From Strix aluco (lineage: Eukaryota > Chordata > Aves > Strigiformes > Strigidae), in assembly GCF_031877795.1 (NCBI RefSeq), contig NC_133954.1, positions 9,825,466 through 9,889,465 on the forward strand: a DNA stretch of 64,000 bases. Direction: 5' to 3'. Every line of letters starts with the position of its first letter. The first letter of the stretch is position 1. Under the pieces are notes generated by a model. It worked only from the letters and a program-made list of their open reading frames with translations, was not told the origin of the DNA and searched no databases. The translations under genes were made by a program, and so were the position numbers. Below, piece after piece: positions 23,598 to 38,500 of this stretch.

Positions 23598-26500
23598 TTA
23601 GCCAAACTGGAAAAAGAAATTTCCAGGCCCAGAAGCTGAAAAAGAAAATGACAGACATTAGCACTTTCAAAATGCAAAGGCAATAGCGTTACCTACTATC
23701 CTGCAGCGGCGCGATGCCCAGGCAGTACTTAACTCAAACAAAACCATCTGACCAAGCAGGAGGTGAGATCTTTGCTGTGCGCTTCCAGCAGCTGATTTCC
23801 ACCAAGCAGAAGAGTGGACTGCTGGCAGCACGGGTAAAGGAGGCAGATTTACAAGGAGGAAGGTGAACAGTACAGGAAGCGTGCAAGGCTTCTCAAAATT
23901 CACTCAACCAAAGCCCTCAGGAACGCACACCTCCCCCCGGGCGTGCCGATCCCAGCCGAGCGCCCGCTCAGCGCCGCACGTCCTGCTCCGAGGCGCGAGG
24001 ACAGCAGGACACCGAGCAACAGCTTCTTCATGGCCCCCGTCACCTCAGGGTCTGCAGCAGAGGCCCTCGGGAGGGTTCAGTGGGCAGGGAAGCAGCAGGA
24101 GCTGACTGGGAACTGCCTCCTGCTGCTTTAGCACCCGCCGCTGCACCCACGTTATGGGTAACCACCCTGACACAACACACACTCCCGGCACAGCCCGCGG
24201 GCGCTGCCAGGACAGGGCACCCCGGGGGCTCTTGCTCCAGAACACGAGAGAACCAGAACCCACCATCACCTGGGATGTGGTGGACTGAACGATCCAAAAG
24301 CTCTGAGGTACTTTTATGTGGAGAAGTCCAATACCCTTCCCAAACAGCACATCCACCGCAAACCCCGCTGGCCTCTCACGCGATCTGTGTACTTACATTT
24401 CCAAAGCTGACAGGAGAACACTTCCACCTACCTTCAAAACTGAAGCCACCTGGCCCGCCAAAGAAGGCCTTGAAGATATTATTTGCATCAAAGTCTACAG
24501 GGAAGAAAAGGAAGTTGTGAGCTGAAGTGAAACAGTTACAGTTTCTGCAATTTAGAAATTGTCACTTGAGGGCCCATAAAGCATTTTACAAACGGACAAA
24601 AAGCTACAAGCAAACAGCTGGCTCTGTCCGAGCACCGCGACGCAGCAGCCGAGCGCAGGGCCGCTGACAGGAGCGGGAAGCAGCTCAAAGCAGACAATTT
24701 CAGTCACCAGGGCAACCTCAAAATCTTGGATAAGCAGCATTTGGGGACCCACAACCTTCCTATCACGCTATTTTACACTCGTGCCTAACAGCAGCCACTA
24801 CGTACCGGCTCAGCCAGGGGTAACAGCCACCACATGACCCCGACTGTTCACAACTCGAAACGCTCGGTGCAGATCTGCCATTCAAATGCTTCCTGAGCCC
24901 CAACCCAGTCAATTCATAGAATTAGTACAAATGGGAGGTTTGCTTTAGAGGAGCAGGCAGACTCTAAATGGTCCAATCTTTTAAAGGCTGCCATGGTAGA
25001 GTATCATAAGGAACACTTACCTCCCATGTTCAATCCATCCTCTTCTAGATCCTGGCCGCTGTCGTAGCGAGCCTTCTTCTTGGGATCTGACAGGATGGTA
25101 AAGGCTTCACCAACCTCCTTAAATTTCTTCTCCTCCTCTTTCTGTACTTCTGCACTTGCCCCGCTGTGTCGGTCTAGAGGTACAAAACCAAGCAGGAAAG
25201 CAGCCTTCAGTTTCTAGCGTGAATGGAAAAGGCTTCACATTCCCAGTTACCCTCACAGGACGTATTTGAGATCCAGGGGCTCAGAAACACTGTTTGTCCA
25301 GAAATCCCCCCGCTCACGTTTATTCCTGCCTCTGAGCGACGGCTGCGCAGGGCACGCGCGGAGCAAGGGGACCAAAGAACACCACACGCTCTAATAACAG
25401 AGTCTGTGGATACCTGGATGATGCATTAGTGCTCTTTTCCTGTAAGCCTTCTTGATCTCATCTTCAGAGGCATTTTTGTCAACCCCAAGGATTTTATAGT
25501 AGTCTTTCCGTTTGCTCTTTTTCAGTTCCACCTGTGCGTTCTTTAGAAGCTGCTTGTGTTCTGGAAAGACGAGCAATGCCGAAGGAAAGCGGCGTCAGTG
25601 TCAGGCACAATCTCCTGCTTTAAAAGGGGCCGGAGACCAATGTGTTGAGGTGACCTGGGCTGAAGGGCTGAAGAGCCACAAGTGACCAGCCCACCTGGGT
25701 TTACAGTCAGGTGGCTGATTGAAGCCTCACTGCCCACCTCAGGCTGCTTCCAAATGTAGGTAAAGGTCTCAGTGCTCTTAAACCAGCACTAGGCACTGAA
25801 CCACAAGGACTAAGGCTGCTCTGTCTGTTACATTTCAGGCTACTGAAACCAGCAAGACAACAGTTAAGAATGAGAACCACAACCAAATATTCTGAATCTA
25901 GTGCACTGCCTCGGCTACACACTAAATTATCTTCTCAGCATCAGTGCTGGGAGAGAAACAAGATTCTGAGATGGGTATTTCAGAGTGGTTCGGAGGGCTT
26001 CTCCAGCATTGTCCTGCTGGGGTAAAAGGCTACAAGTCCCAGCGTATTGTGGGGGAAGAAAGCAAACAAAAGAAAAAACAACAAAAAAATGCCAGTTAAG
26101 GGAAACTTATGCGCACAGAAAGAATGGCAATATGCTCACCTTTCGTTTTTTCTGTCTGATAAACCTTTTCATAGTCTCTTACAGCATCTTCATATTGTTC
26201 TGTGTCCATGTAACTGTGGAAAGAAACACTGGTGGCCCAAGTGTACTTCATGGGAAATAGCAAGAGGGGGTTCAGGTACGAGCTTACTGGATGGGTATGA
26301 ACTAAGGAAAAGATGCACACGGGGCTGCAGGAAGAGCCATCGTTAGAGGAACCCACAAAGGGTCTCGGCCAGGCCGCCTGGAAGCCCAGACACCTGCTAT
26401 TTGTGGGAAATCCTGGCACGGGAACCCGTACTTTAGGCTCCAAGTGGGGACTGCAATCTCACTTGCCAGCACAAATTCTACTTTAACGATCTGATAATTC

Positions 26501-29500
26501 CTTTATCCAGCTGCAGGAACTAACACCAGCCAGATTTCAAGGAAGCTGGTGCGGAGCTGCAGCTGGTGCAGAGCTGTGCCCCAGCGATGCTGGTCACAAG
26601 TGACAGTGCTGGCAGCGCGGGGGGACGTGTGTCCGCACTGACCAGCGCTGCCTGCGCCGGGCACCCACCAAAGCCGCTCGGTCGCTCCCCTCCTCAACTG
26701 GGCTGGGGAGGGGGGACATCACGAATGACTCACGGGTCGAGATAAGGACAGTTTAACAAAGCAAAAGCAAAGGTTGTGCACGAGAGCAAAGGAAAGCAGA
26801 AGATTTTATTCTGTTTCTCATCAGCAGGAGACGTCCAGCCACCTCCCGGAAGCAGGGCCGCAGTACGGGCAGTGGTTAATCCAGAAGAGAAGCACAAATA
26901 ACAAGTGTCCCCCCCTTCCTCCTCCTCTCTCTCAGCTCTTCGTGCTGAGCAGCCCTCATACGGTCTGGGACACCCCTTGGGTCACCCCAACCCCGGCGGG
27001 GCTCAGCACCTCTGTGGCTCCCACCACAGCACAGCGCTACGAGGGCTGCGGCGGGAAGACCAACGCCATCTCAGCCAGACCCAGGACACTGAAATTTAGC
27101 AGTTATGGAGCTGGAGCTTGAGAACAGCACTGAGGGGTGTAAACTGAAATGAATGCACCACGGGAGGGCTGCAGTAATGGGTCTGGTTCAATAAGCCAGG
27201 CAGCTTTGCCACAAACTGGGGAATAATCACTACTGAGGGAAGTAGCAAATAAACCCATGGTCAGAGCAGAGCTTTGACTACTTCCCTGGTTGGTGCCAAG
27301 TTCTAAAGGAGACAGACCCAAAGATCCTCTGGACACTCGCTCAGCCCCACCCGAGCTGCCGTTTACCCAGGGCTGACACGGACAGCGCCAGCGGGTTCCT
27401 CCCTCGTGGGAAGCCCAGCACCCCATTTCAAAATCTGGCTTGTTGGAAGCATGAACAGCCCTGCCAGGGTGAGATCTCTTACCCACAGCAGCCCTTCTGA
27501 AAGAGCTCGAGAGAGGCTCTCTGGGACAGAACATCTTACGTTAGTCTGTAAACATTGTAAGTCAAGCTTTAGAACAAATCCTGCCTAAATACAACATCAA
27601 TAGGCAGTCCCAGATCCACACTGGCAGGACTCACTACACAGAGCTTTCCCTGTCTCCTCGTCAGCATAAGGGAGAGGAATAAAGTCAGGAGCCCTCAAGA
27701 CAGAACCTTTCATTCAGTTAAGCTTCAGATTTGTTATCCCTGTCACTCAGTGCTGTAGGGAGGAGGTTCCTACCCACAAACCTGCCCGACATGCCCATTA
27801 CAAAGGTTTACTTACCACTGTGCTCTCCTCAAGTAGGCTTTGATATACGTGTCATCCAGTTTTACTGCATTCGTGCAGTCATCTATTGCTTCTTCAAGTT
27901 TCCTAAGCTACAACACCAGACAGAAGTTAACTGAATCCCAATCAGAGAACAAGTTCTGCTAAGCAGCGTTACGATTTTAGGCAAAGGAAAGGCGTAAAGT
28001 ATCTTGGAAAATCTCACTGGTTTGTATGTCTGTGTCTAGGATATTTTTCCCAATGCCCCCCAAAACACAGAGTTTTTTAACCCTAGGAAAAAACGAGAAG
28101 CTTGGCTAGTGAAGCAGTAGAACTATGTAGTGCTTCTCTTTAAGAAACGCACTTGGAAACAAGGGTCTTCCTGAGAATGATCTGGAAACCAAGTTATTCT
28201 GTATCCTAACTAATTTCCAGACAGGAAAATAAAAAGATTTAAAAGATTTTTTTTTTTTTTAAAAAGCATTGTTTGTTTTCAGACACAAACAGCCATGTAA
28301 AATATCCATTATTGTTGCCTTCAGCACATCCCATTTCCTAGGTTTTGAGAACAGCCTCTGTCTCTTGACCCGGGGGGTGCTGAAGCCTCGGCGCTGGCAG
28401 CGCAGGCATCGACAGAGACAGCTGAGGAGGGAACATGCCCAGAAGTAGTGCAGGGTGGAAACTGGAAGCGCTATCACATGGCTGACTGTCTCTCTGGATA
28501 GTGCATGACCAAAATGGAACAGCAAACCTGGAAAAAGCGTCCAGGGTTTTTAGATTAGGTCCTATTTTTTAGATCAAAAAAACCCAAAGTGAGACAGATG
28601 ATCTACAAGAATAATAACAAAATAAATCTCCTCATTACCAGGAAGGAAACAAATAAGGATGCCTTTATGCTGATGAAGATAAGGCTAAATTACATTCCTC
28701 CTCTCCCTCCCACTCTGTGCAGCCCAAGTATTTGAGTTTTGTTTCTTCAGGAGTCAACTTCGTTGGCTGTTTGGAACAGATCCAGTCATTGTGCAAGTAC
28801 AAAAACCTGAAACACTGCCTACAGCACTAGAAAGATCCAGCTGCCCCAGCAGCCAGACTGTGCCTTCCAAAAGGACTCATTTGTAGTTTATAAACTCCGT
28901 GGTGAGGAGCATGCTGAAGGACTACCTGCCAGGTGACGATTTCTTACCTTTGAATTAACTGTCCCCCGGTTGCAGTAGAGTTTGGCATTTGTTTTTATGT
29001 TATTTGGATCTATTCCTAGTGCCTCTGTATATAGTTCATATGCTAGTTTGTAGTTTCCTTCTTTGAATGCTTTATTCCCATCTTCTTTCTTTGCTTTAAG
29101 TGCTTTGGCATTCTGAAAGAAAATATACCCTGGATAAGGACATTAGGAAGCGGTTCAGGGGCAGGAAGCACCTTATTTCGCTGGGTGCAGGCCCTCCAAC
29201 ATAACTGTTCTAATTTGGTTTCAGATACATTACAGGATCCAAAAGTCACAGCCTTGCTGCAGCAGCTGAAACGGGCTGTAAGCGTTTTGCCTTTCCCCCA
29301 GGAGAAGCGCTAAGGAACAGGCAGTGCTAGTTACAGGCGTTCTCCATGGGAACAAAGGGTGTCTAATGTTTGAGATGAGAACATGACAGTGAAGTAAATC
29401 TATGTATTCAAAATAAATAGGAATGGGATGTCACTTTTTGAGAGCTTATACAAGTGAAAAAAAGATCTAGAAAGTCAGTTAAAGAACTACAACAGAGTGG

Positions 29501-32500
29501 AAACGAGGGAAGGAGCAACCTGAAAGGAAGAGTGTTCAAACGCAAGACAACCTGCAGGCACTAATATTGAATCAGAAAGTCAGAAGTTCTAGAACCGACA
29601 GACCTCGTTTTATTGCTCCTACATCTGATCAGGGAACACAGAAGAATGAAAGGGAGGCAACCTTCAAAGCACCACAGCCTCCTGAGAAAGAGCTTCTAGC
29701 AAGGCAGTTTTACCTAAAGCAGCAGCTGGTTGTCTTTGGGAAGGGCCCGACACTGCTGGCTGCTGGGGGACGGTGGTGTTGAGGGAGGGAGAAGGGATTG
29801 ATGCAGCAGAACCAAATTAGGTGTCTGGTTAAAAAAAGAAATCCTGGTAATTGTGCAGTCCCATCCCAGTACCCACAACTTACACGGCAGGCAAGACATG
29901 CTTTCTCGTGATCAGGAGCCATCCTGAGCGCTTGGACAAAGAACTGCACGGCCTTCTCGATACAGTCCTCGTAATAAAGGCAGAGACCACGGACGTACAG
30001 AGCGTCTGCGTTTGTTGAGTCCATTCGCAGGATGTCACTGTAACAGACATTAAAAAACGAAATGGTTCCCTATTCCAGTTTCCTTCTGGTCTCCAAAAGC
30101 ACTCTTCCTCCACTGAGATATTTAGTTATTTCACCAAGCCCGTGGTACAGATGTGCAGGAGCGTGGGAACTGGCTGAAGCAGGACTGCTGGTTATTAACT
30201 GAGTCGAGAGACAGTTTCCCAGTAAGATTAACTTTAAAGGGGATAAATCCACGCACGCTTCCTCCCCACAACTTGCATTAAGGACTCTTCCTGTTTTTAT
30301 ATTCCCTCATTCATTTTGGGCTGTGGAAAACGAGCGGCGGCCAGGAGGCACCACCCGCTGTTACTCAAACTCTAGACCCTAAGACACTCACCTTGCTACG
30401 GACTGTGCCTCGGGGTAGCGACCCAGTAACGCTAAACACTCAGCCTTGAGGATTTTGAATCGGTGACAAGCAGGAGCAAACTCCAAAGCACGATCCATGC
30501 AAAATACAACCTGGTGTGAGAAAAAACACAGATGTGAGCAAAGCAAACAGCCAAAGGCTGCACCATTACCACACCTGAGATTTCCTATTCGTCTTTGAAC
30601 AAGAAGGTGAGCGTGCAGACACCCGTTTCCTCTGCTGCTGGAGGCACGTTCCGGTAGAAAACCGTCCTCATCTGCAGGTTTTTTGTCCTGTCTTTTAAAA
30701 GGCCTTGTGTTCAAAGGTCTGTGCATCTGCTATGTCACTGTAACTAGCACTACACAGGAAATTCAAGGGACACCTGTAGAAGGTCCATCCCTTTAACTCT
30801 CCTGAAACTGTAGGCCCTAAAGAAAAAGTCAAGGAAGACAATTCTGCCCCTGTTTCCTGTATTATAAAGACATGTGGGAAGGACAAAAATTCCATAGATT
30901 GAGACAGTTCGGCCTGGACAAAACCCAAAAAAGTACAGTGCAGGGACTGATCTTGCACTGGTCTGACTGCAATGGGCAGGGTGATCTAATAGGTCTTTTC
31001 CATCTCGGCCTCTCTGGTGGGGCCATCTGCACCAGAACGGGTCATTGTTCCACCGAGGTTCATCTGCTTCCCCGGCCCGTGACATCACGATTGCCCGCTG
31101 TGGGAAGCGCTCTGCTCCAGACTGAGAAGCCAATGGCTTCTGGGTGGGGAAGGAGCAGGAGCAGCTCTCCAGAAACAAAGGTCACATCTCATGCAACGCT
31201 GCCCAGTGAAGTGAGACGCAAGAAGTGAAGGGACAGATGCAAAAGCCCAGAACATGCAACACAGGCAGGGCAATTCCTGCACGTGAAATCCAGACTGACC
31301 ATGCACCCCATTTGCTCCTCATAACCAGGTGACACAGGGATTCACCCTTCCAAAATCTTAAGCTTAGTCTAAGAGTCAGCGACCTGAACAATGTGCTTAA
31401 TGTGCTGGACAATCTCCTTTCTGGGCCAAACTTGGGCCTTACATGCATCCACTGAACAGAACCAGTTGCATGAGAAGTGTTTGGTGCCTTTCAGATGTCA
31501 TGCTGTCATTTCTTGTTGTATCAGGTCAGTACCAGCTGCATCCTGTTACAGCCCTTGGGAAGAAAGATTTGGAAACAGTAACGGAGAATGCCCCACGCAG
31601 ATCTACATTCCTCCTTCAATGACCCTCACTGTATTACTGGCAGACAGACTGCCTTTTTTTTTTTTTAATATAAAGAGTTGAGAAAGAAGAATCCAGGATA
31701 TGCGCTAAGGAGCAAAGCGTGATCAAATGCTGCTGCTGACAAAATCTGTATCAAACAGCTCATTCATGGTTCCGCTCACCCTGCAAAGCCAACAGTAACA
31801 GAGGATACTCAGCCTGAGCCAGTCACCCTCTTCACTTTTCATCCGCTCAGTGCTGAGAGCACGAGCTCTGCCACTCGCACAACCACCCCGGGCTCAGCAG
31901 ACAGCCCTGCTTCCACAGCCAGCGCCTGGTGGCCAGCACCTCCCGTGGGGACCCGGCTAACGCCGGACAGGGAAAGCAGACATGCCTCTGGCTGAGCTGG
32001 ACAGCTTCACAATGCTACAGGAGACCATCCGGTTAATCTCACCTTCCTGAAATCCCGCTTCTCAAAATCCACTTCAGCTATTTTTTCATACTCAAGCACA
32101 GTACTGGCGTTCTTCAGCTGCAAGACAGGAAACACAGCAAGTGTGGCAGGACAGTCACTGCTCTGAAACCCCACCGAGCAGCATTTAAGCAGTTAATCCC
32201 TAAAGTGTCAGAGCAAAAACTGTTGCAGACCATGAAACAGTAATGCAGGTTACATGAATAATTTTGTCAGCATTTAAAATCAGTTTGAAATCAAGTGACC
32301 TAACTGGTAGCCCAGGAAAATGTGCCCCTGTGAACGAGATAGAGAAGAGGCAGCAGCCTTCTACACGCTGCATCACCCCTTTCTGTGCTGCCTTACCACC
32401 ATTCACCATTCCTCCCCTGGAGTGCTGGGTGAAGGACCAGCTTAGCCTCCACGCCTCTCCGCTAAGAAGAGACAATCACACACAAAAGTAACTGTGCAAC

Positions 32501-35500
32501 CTGGCGGTCTGCTGAGAAACAAGCACAGACTTTGACAGCATCTCATTTCTTCCCATTACCTCCCAGTACACAAACAGTCATCACTAACAATGACTCTGAC
32601 TCCACCTCGCAAATCTGAAGCCAAAGGCTTACCAGTTCAATCCACCCCCTCTGACAGCCCCATCTACTGGGAATATTTAAGTTTCAAGAACCTCTTACCT
32701 CTTGCTGTGCCTGGGTATTCTTATGATCCAGTTCTAAAACTCGTTGAAAGCAGCGGCTGGCAGCCATGGCATTCCCTAGGGAAAGGTGGCACTTCCCTTC
32801 CCGTAGATGGCCCTGAGGAGACAGTTAAAAGGAGCTGCAATAGGTGGAGAGGAGGGTACGAGCCACCAGTAAGAAGTACGAAGTGCTCCACGTACCCGTA
32901 CAAAGCTGTCGTCCAACCTGACAGACTGCTGAGCGTCTCCCAGCGCCTCTCGGAACCTCCCCAACATCATGAGCGTGGCGGCCCTGTTGCCATAGTAACT
33001 GGCGTTGTTAGGACAGGTATCTGGGAAGAGGCAAGAGCACCCGTGTCAGGGTAACGCAGGCAGCTACACAACTCGGACAACACATTAAAAAAGCCGTGCT
33101 CGGATCAAAAACTCACATTCCCAATTTATAAGGTCACCTGAGTGGCTTAAGATGACACATGATGGTCAAGCAGCGGCTTGGAACAGCCAGTCATAAAACT
33201 GCTGCTGCCCACGCTCTACACGGGGATGAACTCCCACAGAAGCCGGCAGCACCGCTGACCCTGCGCTAGCGGGAACGCTGGGCTGGCTTCGCGTTAAAAG
33301 AATCTTGGCTGGAGGAGAAACAAAGAACTGCTGCTCTCACCCACGCTGGCACTGACTCGCATTATCAGTCTGGTGAAATTTCGCAAGGTGATTAAAGCAG
33401 GGAAAAAGTTTTCATCCAGCATGTGCTGTTAGAAACCCTGCTGGTATATTTTAAATCAAATACCAACTTTTATTTTCAGACATGGTATTCAGCAAGGATT
33501 AATATTATTGTAAACTGTTCTCACCTATGGCTTTTGTATAATAGTTGTACGCTTCATTGTAATCTTTCTTGGCATAATATGCGTTTCCTTGTTCCTTGAA
33601 CGACTCTGCTTCTCTGAAAGGAAGCAAAACACCACATTTTAAGAGGAATTGACACCAGAACAGATTCTGACCATGACTGAGCATTTGAGCCCTAAGCAAC
33701 CTTGGTGTAACTCTGCAGTGGAACCTGGTTGCTGTGAGATCTCCCTGCAGACACTGTCCGTGAGAAAACGGCACACGCCGCGTCCTGCTGGCTCTCCGAT
33801 ACTTCATCCCTCTACCAGGGCCGTGAACAGGGATACTCAGGGATGGTACTTAGCTGAATACTGCAGGGATGCAGGAGCAGACTGAAGCCACCTTTGAGCA
33901 CCCTCCCTTCAGTCTCAGAAGCACTGGCTTAGAGCCCAGCAAAACTCCACTGTACGTGGTTAATCAAACCAGCCTACTCCTGCGAGGTGCTGCATAACCT
34001 CAGCAGGCACCGAAGTCAAGGAACAGTGCTGTCTATCTTTCAGAAGTAGTCCCACATACTTAAGAAACAGGGCCAAGAACAATTTCTACATTCAAAAGAC
34101 AGCTAAATCAAAGAGAAATAAGGGTGCAAGCCTCAAGTAGAAGCTTGGCACTGCCTTGGCAACAGGTCCAGAAATAGTCCTCACACCCAAGAGCAAGCAT
34201 TTGCAGAGACACTTTAGGACATTTAGAAAGACACAACATATGGTTTAAAGCAGCATCCCTTAAACTCCTGAAAGCAAAGTTTCCCCCGAAAGAAATTAAA
34301 CCCTCCTCTCTCTTCTCCCATCTATCTTCACCATTTTAGATAAGCAGTCTGAGAGGGAACTTGCACCATGGTGCTGAAGTTTAATTCAACTTCACTGAAT
34401 TTAATTCAGATTTAGTTCACTTGCTTCCCCTCCTAGACTGCTTCTCACGTAAAAGCTATGAGGCCAACCCAAAAGCAGCATCACCCCACTCCAAGATACA
34501 GCAGTCAAGACTCGCATCGTGCTTGCGGGACTTCACTGCTGTAGCCAGAGACAGACACTGTTTGTCCACTCTCCAAAGCATTCGCGCAGCCAGAACTCTG
34601 GCCCCAGACAAAGACAAATTCTAACTGTCAGAACAAAGACCAGCTCAGACGCCATCCTTCACGTCCCACCGGGGACACGGCCAGCGTATCCACCAGCCCC
34701 AGCTGCTCTCTCCTTCGACAACCAGCAAGCTCCTGCTAGAGCAGCCCAGCCTGCACAGGGAGGTCACCCTGTCACAAGCAGTACAGATGAAGTTGATTAT
34801 TACAGGTCATCGTATTCCTCCTGGATGACTACCAAGTGCTCTGAAGAGAGCCTCTGCTGGAGCAATGAAGCAGAAGTCAAAGAAGCTAAAATAGCTGGGT
34901 GACCCCCCAGTCTGCCCAAGCGGAGCTGCACTTGTGGGCCCAAACACGGGTCACTCCCAGGCTGTGCCGAAACGTTGGGCTTCAGCATTTCTTGAAAGAA
35001 GGATCCAGAAGTGAAGGTGTCGCTTTGCACCACTTGCTGCAGGAAAGGGAAAGCCAAGGTGAACAAAAGCAAGCCAAGCCAGAGACCGCAGGACCAGAGA
35101 GTGAAGAGTCACAGGACTTTTTACATCCAACTCCACAGTAATGACGAGCTGTTCAACTGCTCTTGGGCTGAGGAGCTTCACTTCTGTAACTGGCAACGCT
35201 ACAGTAACAGTCAAAGGCCTGAGTCAGAGCCAGTCTTCAGTCTATCAGGGACTATAAACACAGAGATAATCTCTGCCTTTAAACATTGAGGCTCGTCTAT
35301 CGCAGAAAGTATAATGCAAGTGATCCACTTCTGTATCCACCTCTGTAAAGATCTACACCTTTACAAAATTCTCAAAAATCAGCTTTGAGCATGTTACAGG
35401 ACTGGGGTTTGCCCAGAGGAAGGAAAGACTTTGTCTTTCACGAATCACGTTCTTAATAAACCTCACAGGACAGACGTTGACCGTCTTCACTGAGGGCTGT

Positions 35501-38500
35501 AGCTACGACACATTCAAAGCTTGGAAAAGGTGCTCTTACTACAGGGGACGTACTGTTAGAAGGTACCGTAGTGAGAAACCTCTTTCAGTATATAAAAGAA
35601 AAACTGAAGGGAAGACTGCTGACTAGCTCTGCATTTTAGTAACTGCCAAATCCAAGACCTGAGCGTGCAGAGCAGACCTGGTAAGAGTTGACCACCACTT
35701 TGCATTTTTATTTTGGATGTATCTAGAGATCAGAGAGCTTTATCTCCTGGCAGCTGCCCTCCCAGGACAGCCCGAGCTCGAGCCGCAGCGTCCTCGCCGC
35801 GGGGGGAGCGCTGCCAGAGCACATCTCGGCAAAGGCAGCGCAGGAGCCGGAGCGGGGAGGAGCCCCCCAGTGAACGAGAGCAATGTTCAGCAAGCCTACT
35901 AGAGAAAGAACAAAGGGAATTGTGTTGAAACAAGTTCACATGTTTCTAACCTCATTCGGGCTTGCCATTGGCCATTCCCACACAACCGCCTCATGCAAAG
36001 GGTTGTTTTCACTGAACCATCACAGTTTTGCCAGCTGGCAAAACAATAGACACAGGGAGCTGCCACGCCGAGGGCGCGCGGGCCGCGGCTGATGGGCGCG
36101 CTCCTCACTTTCAGTTTTAACTTTTGCCACAGCGACACCCCGGCAACGGACCAGATGCCCCCCTGCTGTAACTGCTGAAGTCAAAGAGCACCCAACCACG
36201 CTGCCGTATTGAGTTGAAATAAGATGAACAAGTAACAGGGTGGCAAAGAAACGGGTTAGCGCACACACCCCACTGCCTCGGAAGGGTCTGGTCGTGGCTC
36301 CCGGGTCCGGCTCTTCCCCGCCACACCCGCTCCAGCCCATCTGAGACGGGAACCTGCTGCAGCTCCTCTGCCCCAGCCTTGCCACCACCACGCCCCAGGC
36401 AGGTGCTTGTTCCTGAAGCCAGCACGCTGCCAGCCCCCGACAGCGGTACAGCACCCCCCGGGCTCCTCCCTCCCCAGGGCCACAAGATCTAGAAACAACT
36501 GTGTGCGCGCTGGCTGGATCTGTATCACAAGTGGCAGGACTCATACTTTGCATGATTAAAAATGTGTCCAAACACAACCCCCTTTTTTTAATATCACAGA
36601 TCAAACATTCCAAAGGCAGTGGAAAAACGAATCGGCAATTCTGCACTTCTAGAACCGTGGCAGTAAGCAGTTTAACCAAAACTCTATTGTTTCTGCCATC
36701 ATAAAAAGAAAACCACAGATCCGACTGAAGTTCTTTCCCTCAGGAGCTCTCTGCTGTATATAAAGAAAAGGTGAACTACTAATGGCAGAACTCATCTGAG
36801 CCACCACTGTAACCTGCTTGGCATACCAGTCCCCGACCCACAAGCCTTTTGGCAATTTTACCTGTCGTGTTAGGAGGAAGCCTCGTCTAATAGCTACAGC
36901 TGAAGGGCTGGGTGCCAGAGCATCTGTGTGCCAGCAACTGCCAGCAAGGGCTGGGAAAACGGGAGAAAGAGGACGGATACATGGCAAAACCAACTTTCAC
37001 AAAGCACCGGTATTCTGAGACGTTAGAGAAAACACACAAACACAAGAATTACTGTTTTCTATTCTATTTTATTGGTCTATTTTCTTTGTAAGCATTTAAC
37101 ACAGATTGACACGTCAACAAGTCACACCACCTCAGGGAACACTAGCAGAAAGGAAGTACACAGGTATTTCTACTGCTTACACAGCTTAAACTTAATGATG
37201 GAAAGAGTTTGTGAAAAGGAGAGCAAATTGCCCCCAAAGCACAAAGGCAAAGCCAGTTGCTGGAAGTGCAAGGCTCGTGGTCTGAGATCCCAGACACAGA
37301 ACAGGAGCATCTCTCCCCAGTTGCGCTCCACTGACATAGAAAGCACACAGAGAAAACAGTTCTTGTTTACCACGGTCTCTGGCTATGACAAGAAAAAATG
37401 CAGATCTCCTGATATCACTGGTAATTGTTTTAATCCAAACAGATGCTGCAGCCTGAATGAGATCATTCTGCATCGCGCACTGATGTAGGCTGCATTCCCC
37501 ACTTGCTACTTTTGAAACTGAAGAAGAATCGTGCTTTGCTAAAAATACAATCCAGGCTGAATGGATCGCTTTGTGAGGGGAGGTTGGTGTCTTCTCAGGG
37601 CCTCTCCACGCCGGACACAGAAGACGGGGAAGAGTTGCACCAAGGATCTCAGGAAGAAGCTTCTCTTTCATTGCTTGCGTGTACCACGGGCTCACAAGGA
37701 GGGAACTGTTTGGAGTAACTCTCCCTGCAAGCCAGACAATTTTTTTCTCTTTTACAACATTTGTCAGGACCCCTAATGCTTCAAGTGCTCCGGCCCTTCT
37801 CACCCTAGAGGACCTGCCACCAAGAGAAGCGGCAGCCGCGGGTGCTGGCGCTCCCCTCGCACACCCGGGGGCTGAGGGGACGCAGCGCGAGGAGCTCGCT
37901 GCCATCACAAGGCTCCTTCTATTCCCTGTGCCTGGCTGAAAGCTCAGCCCCGCTCCTTCCCAGAACAGAAGAGCTATGAGAAGCAGCCATCCCGCGCACA
38001 CTGACACGAGCCCACATTTGCCTAACAACTTCTGCCTCCTCCTCAGAGCTTCCACATGCTGCCCCCGCTCGAGTGCCGATCGGGGCTTCCACCCCTCCTC
38101 CTCCAGCTCCCAACGAGACATATGCAGCCCCACCTCGCAACACACCTGATTTTCTAAGTTGTCGGAAACTCTGGGCATCTGTCCAAACCGCAGCCCCAGG
38201 TCTCGGTGTGCTGGCACGGCCCCTGCACACGCGGGTACAGGCACCCAAAGCCCATGGCCCAGCTACAGCAGTTCAGCACCGAAGCAGGCGGCAGACTCGC
38301 GCTCTCTCAGCTCTCCTGACCCTCACTCCTACTTCGTTTCCTGCCTCCATTATGAAACAGTGACAAAAACCCTAAAATATCTAGGATTTAACGAAGGCTC
38401 CAAAATCCTGTCCTGGCCAAGCAATCTTTTTTAGGATGCTCTGACAAAAGGAACATACCTGCCTTTTCCAAGCAATTCCTGAAGAGATTTTTTTCTTTAA

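Noticed and set aside
37192-38244. 350-codon minus-strand frame in DNAJC7 intron 1
   Set aside because: In sense orientation with the gene but without recognisable domains; the flanking DNAJC7 exons already join in phase without it.
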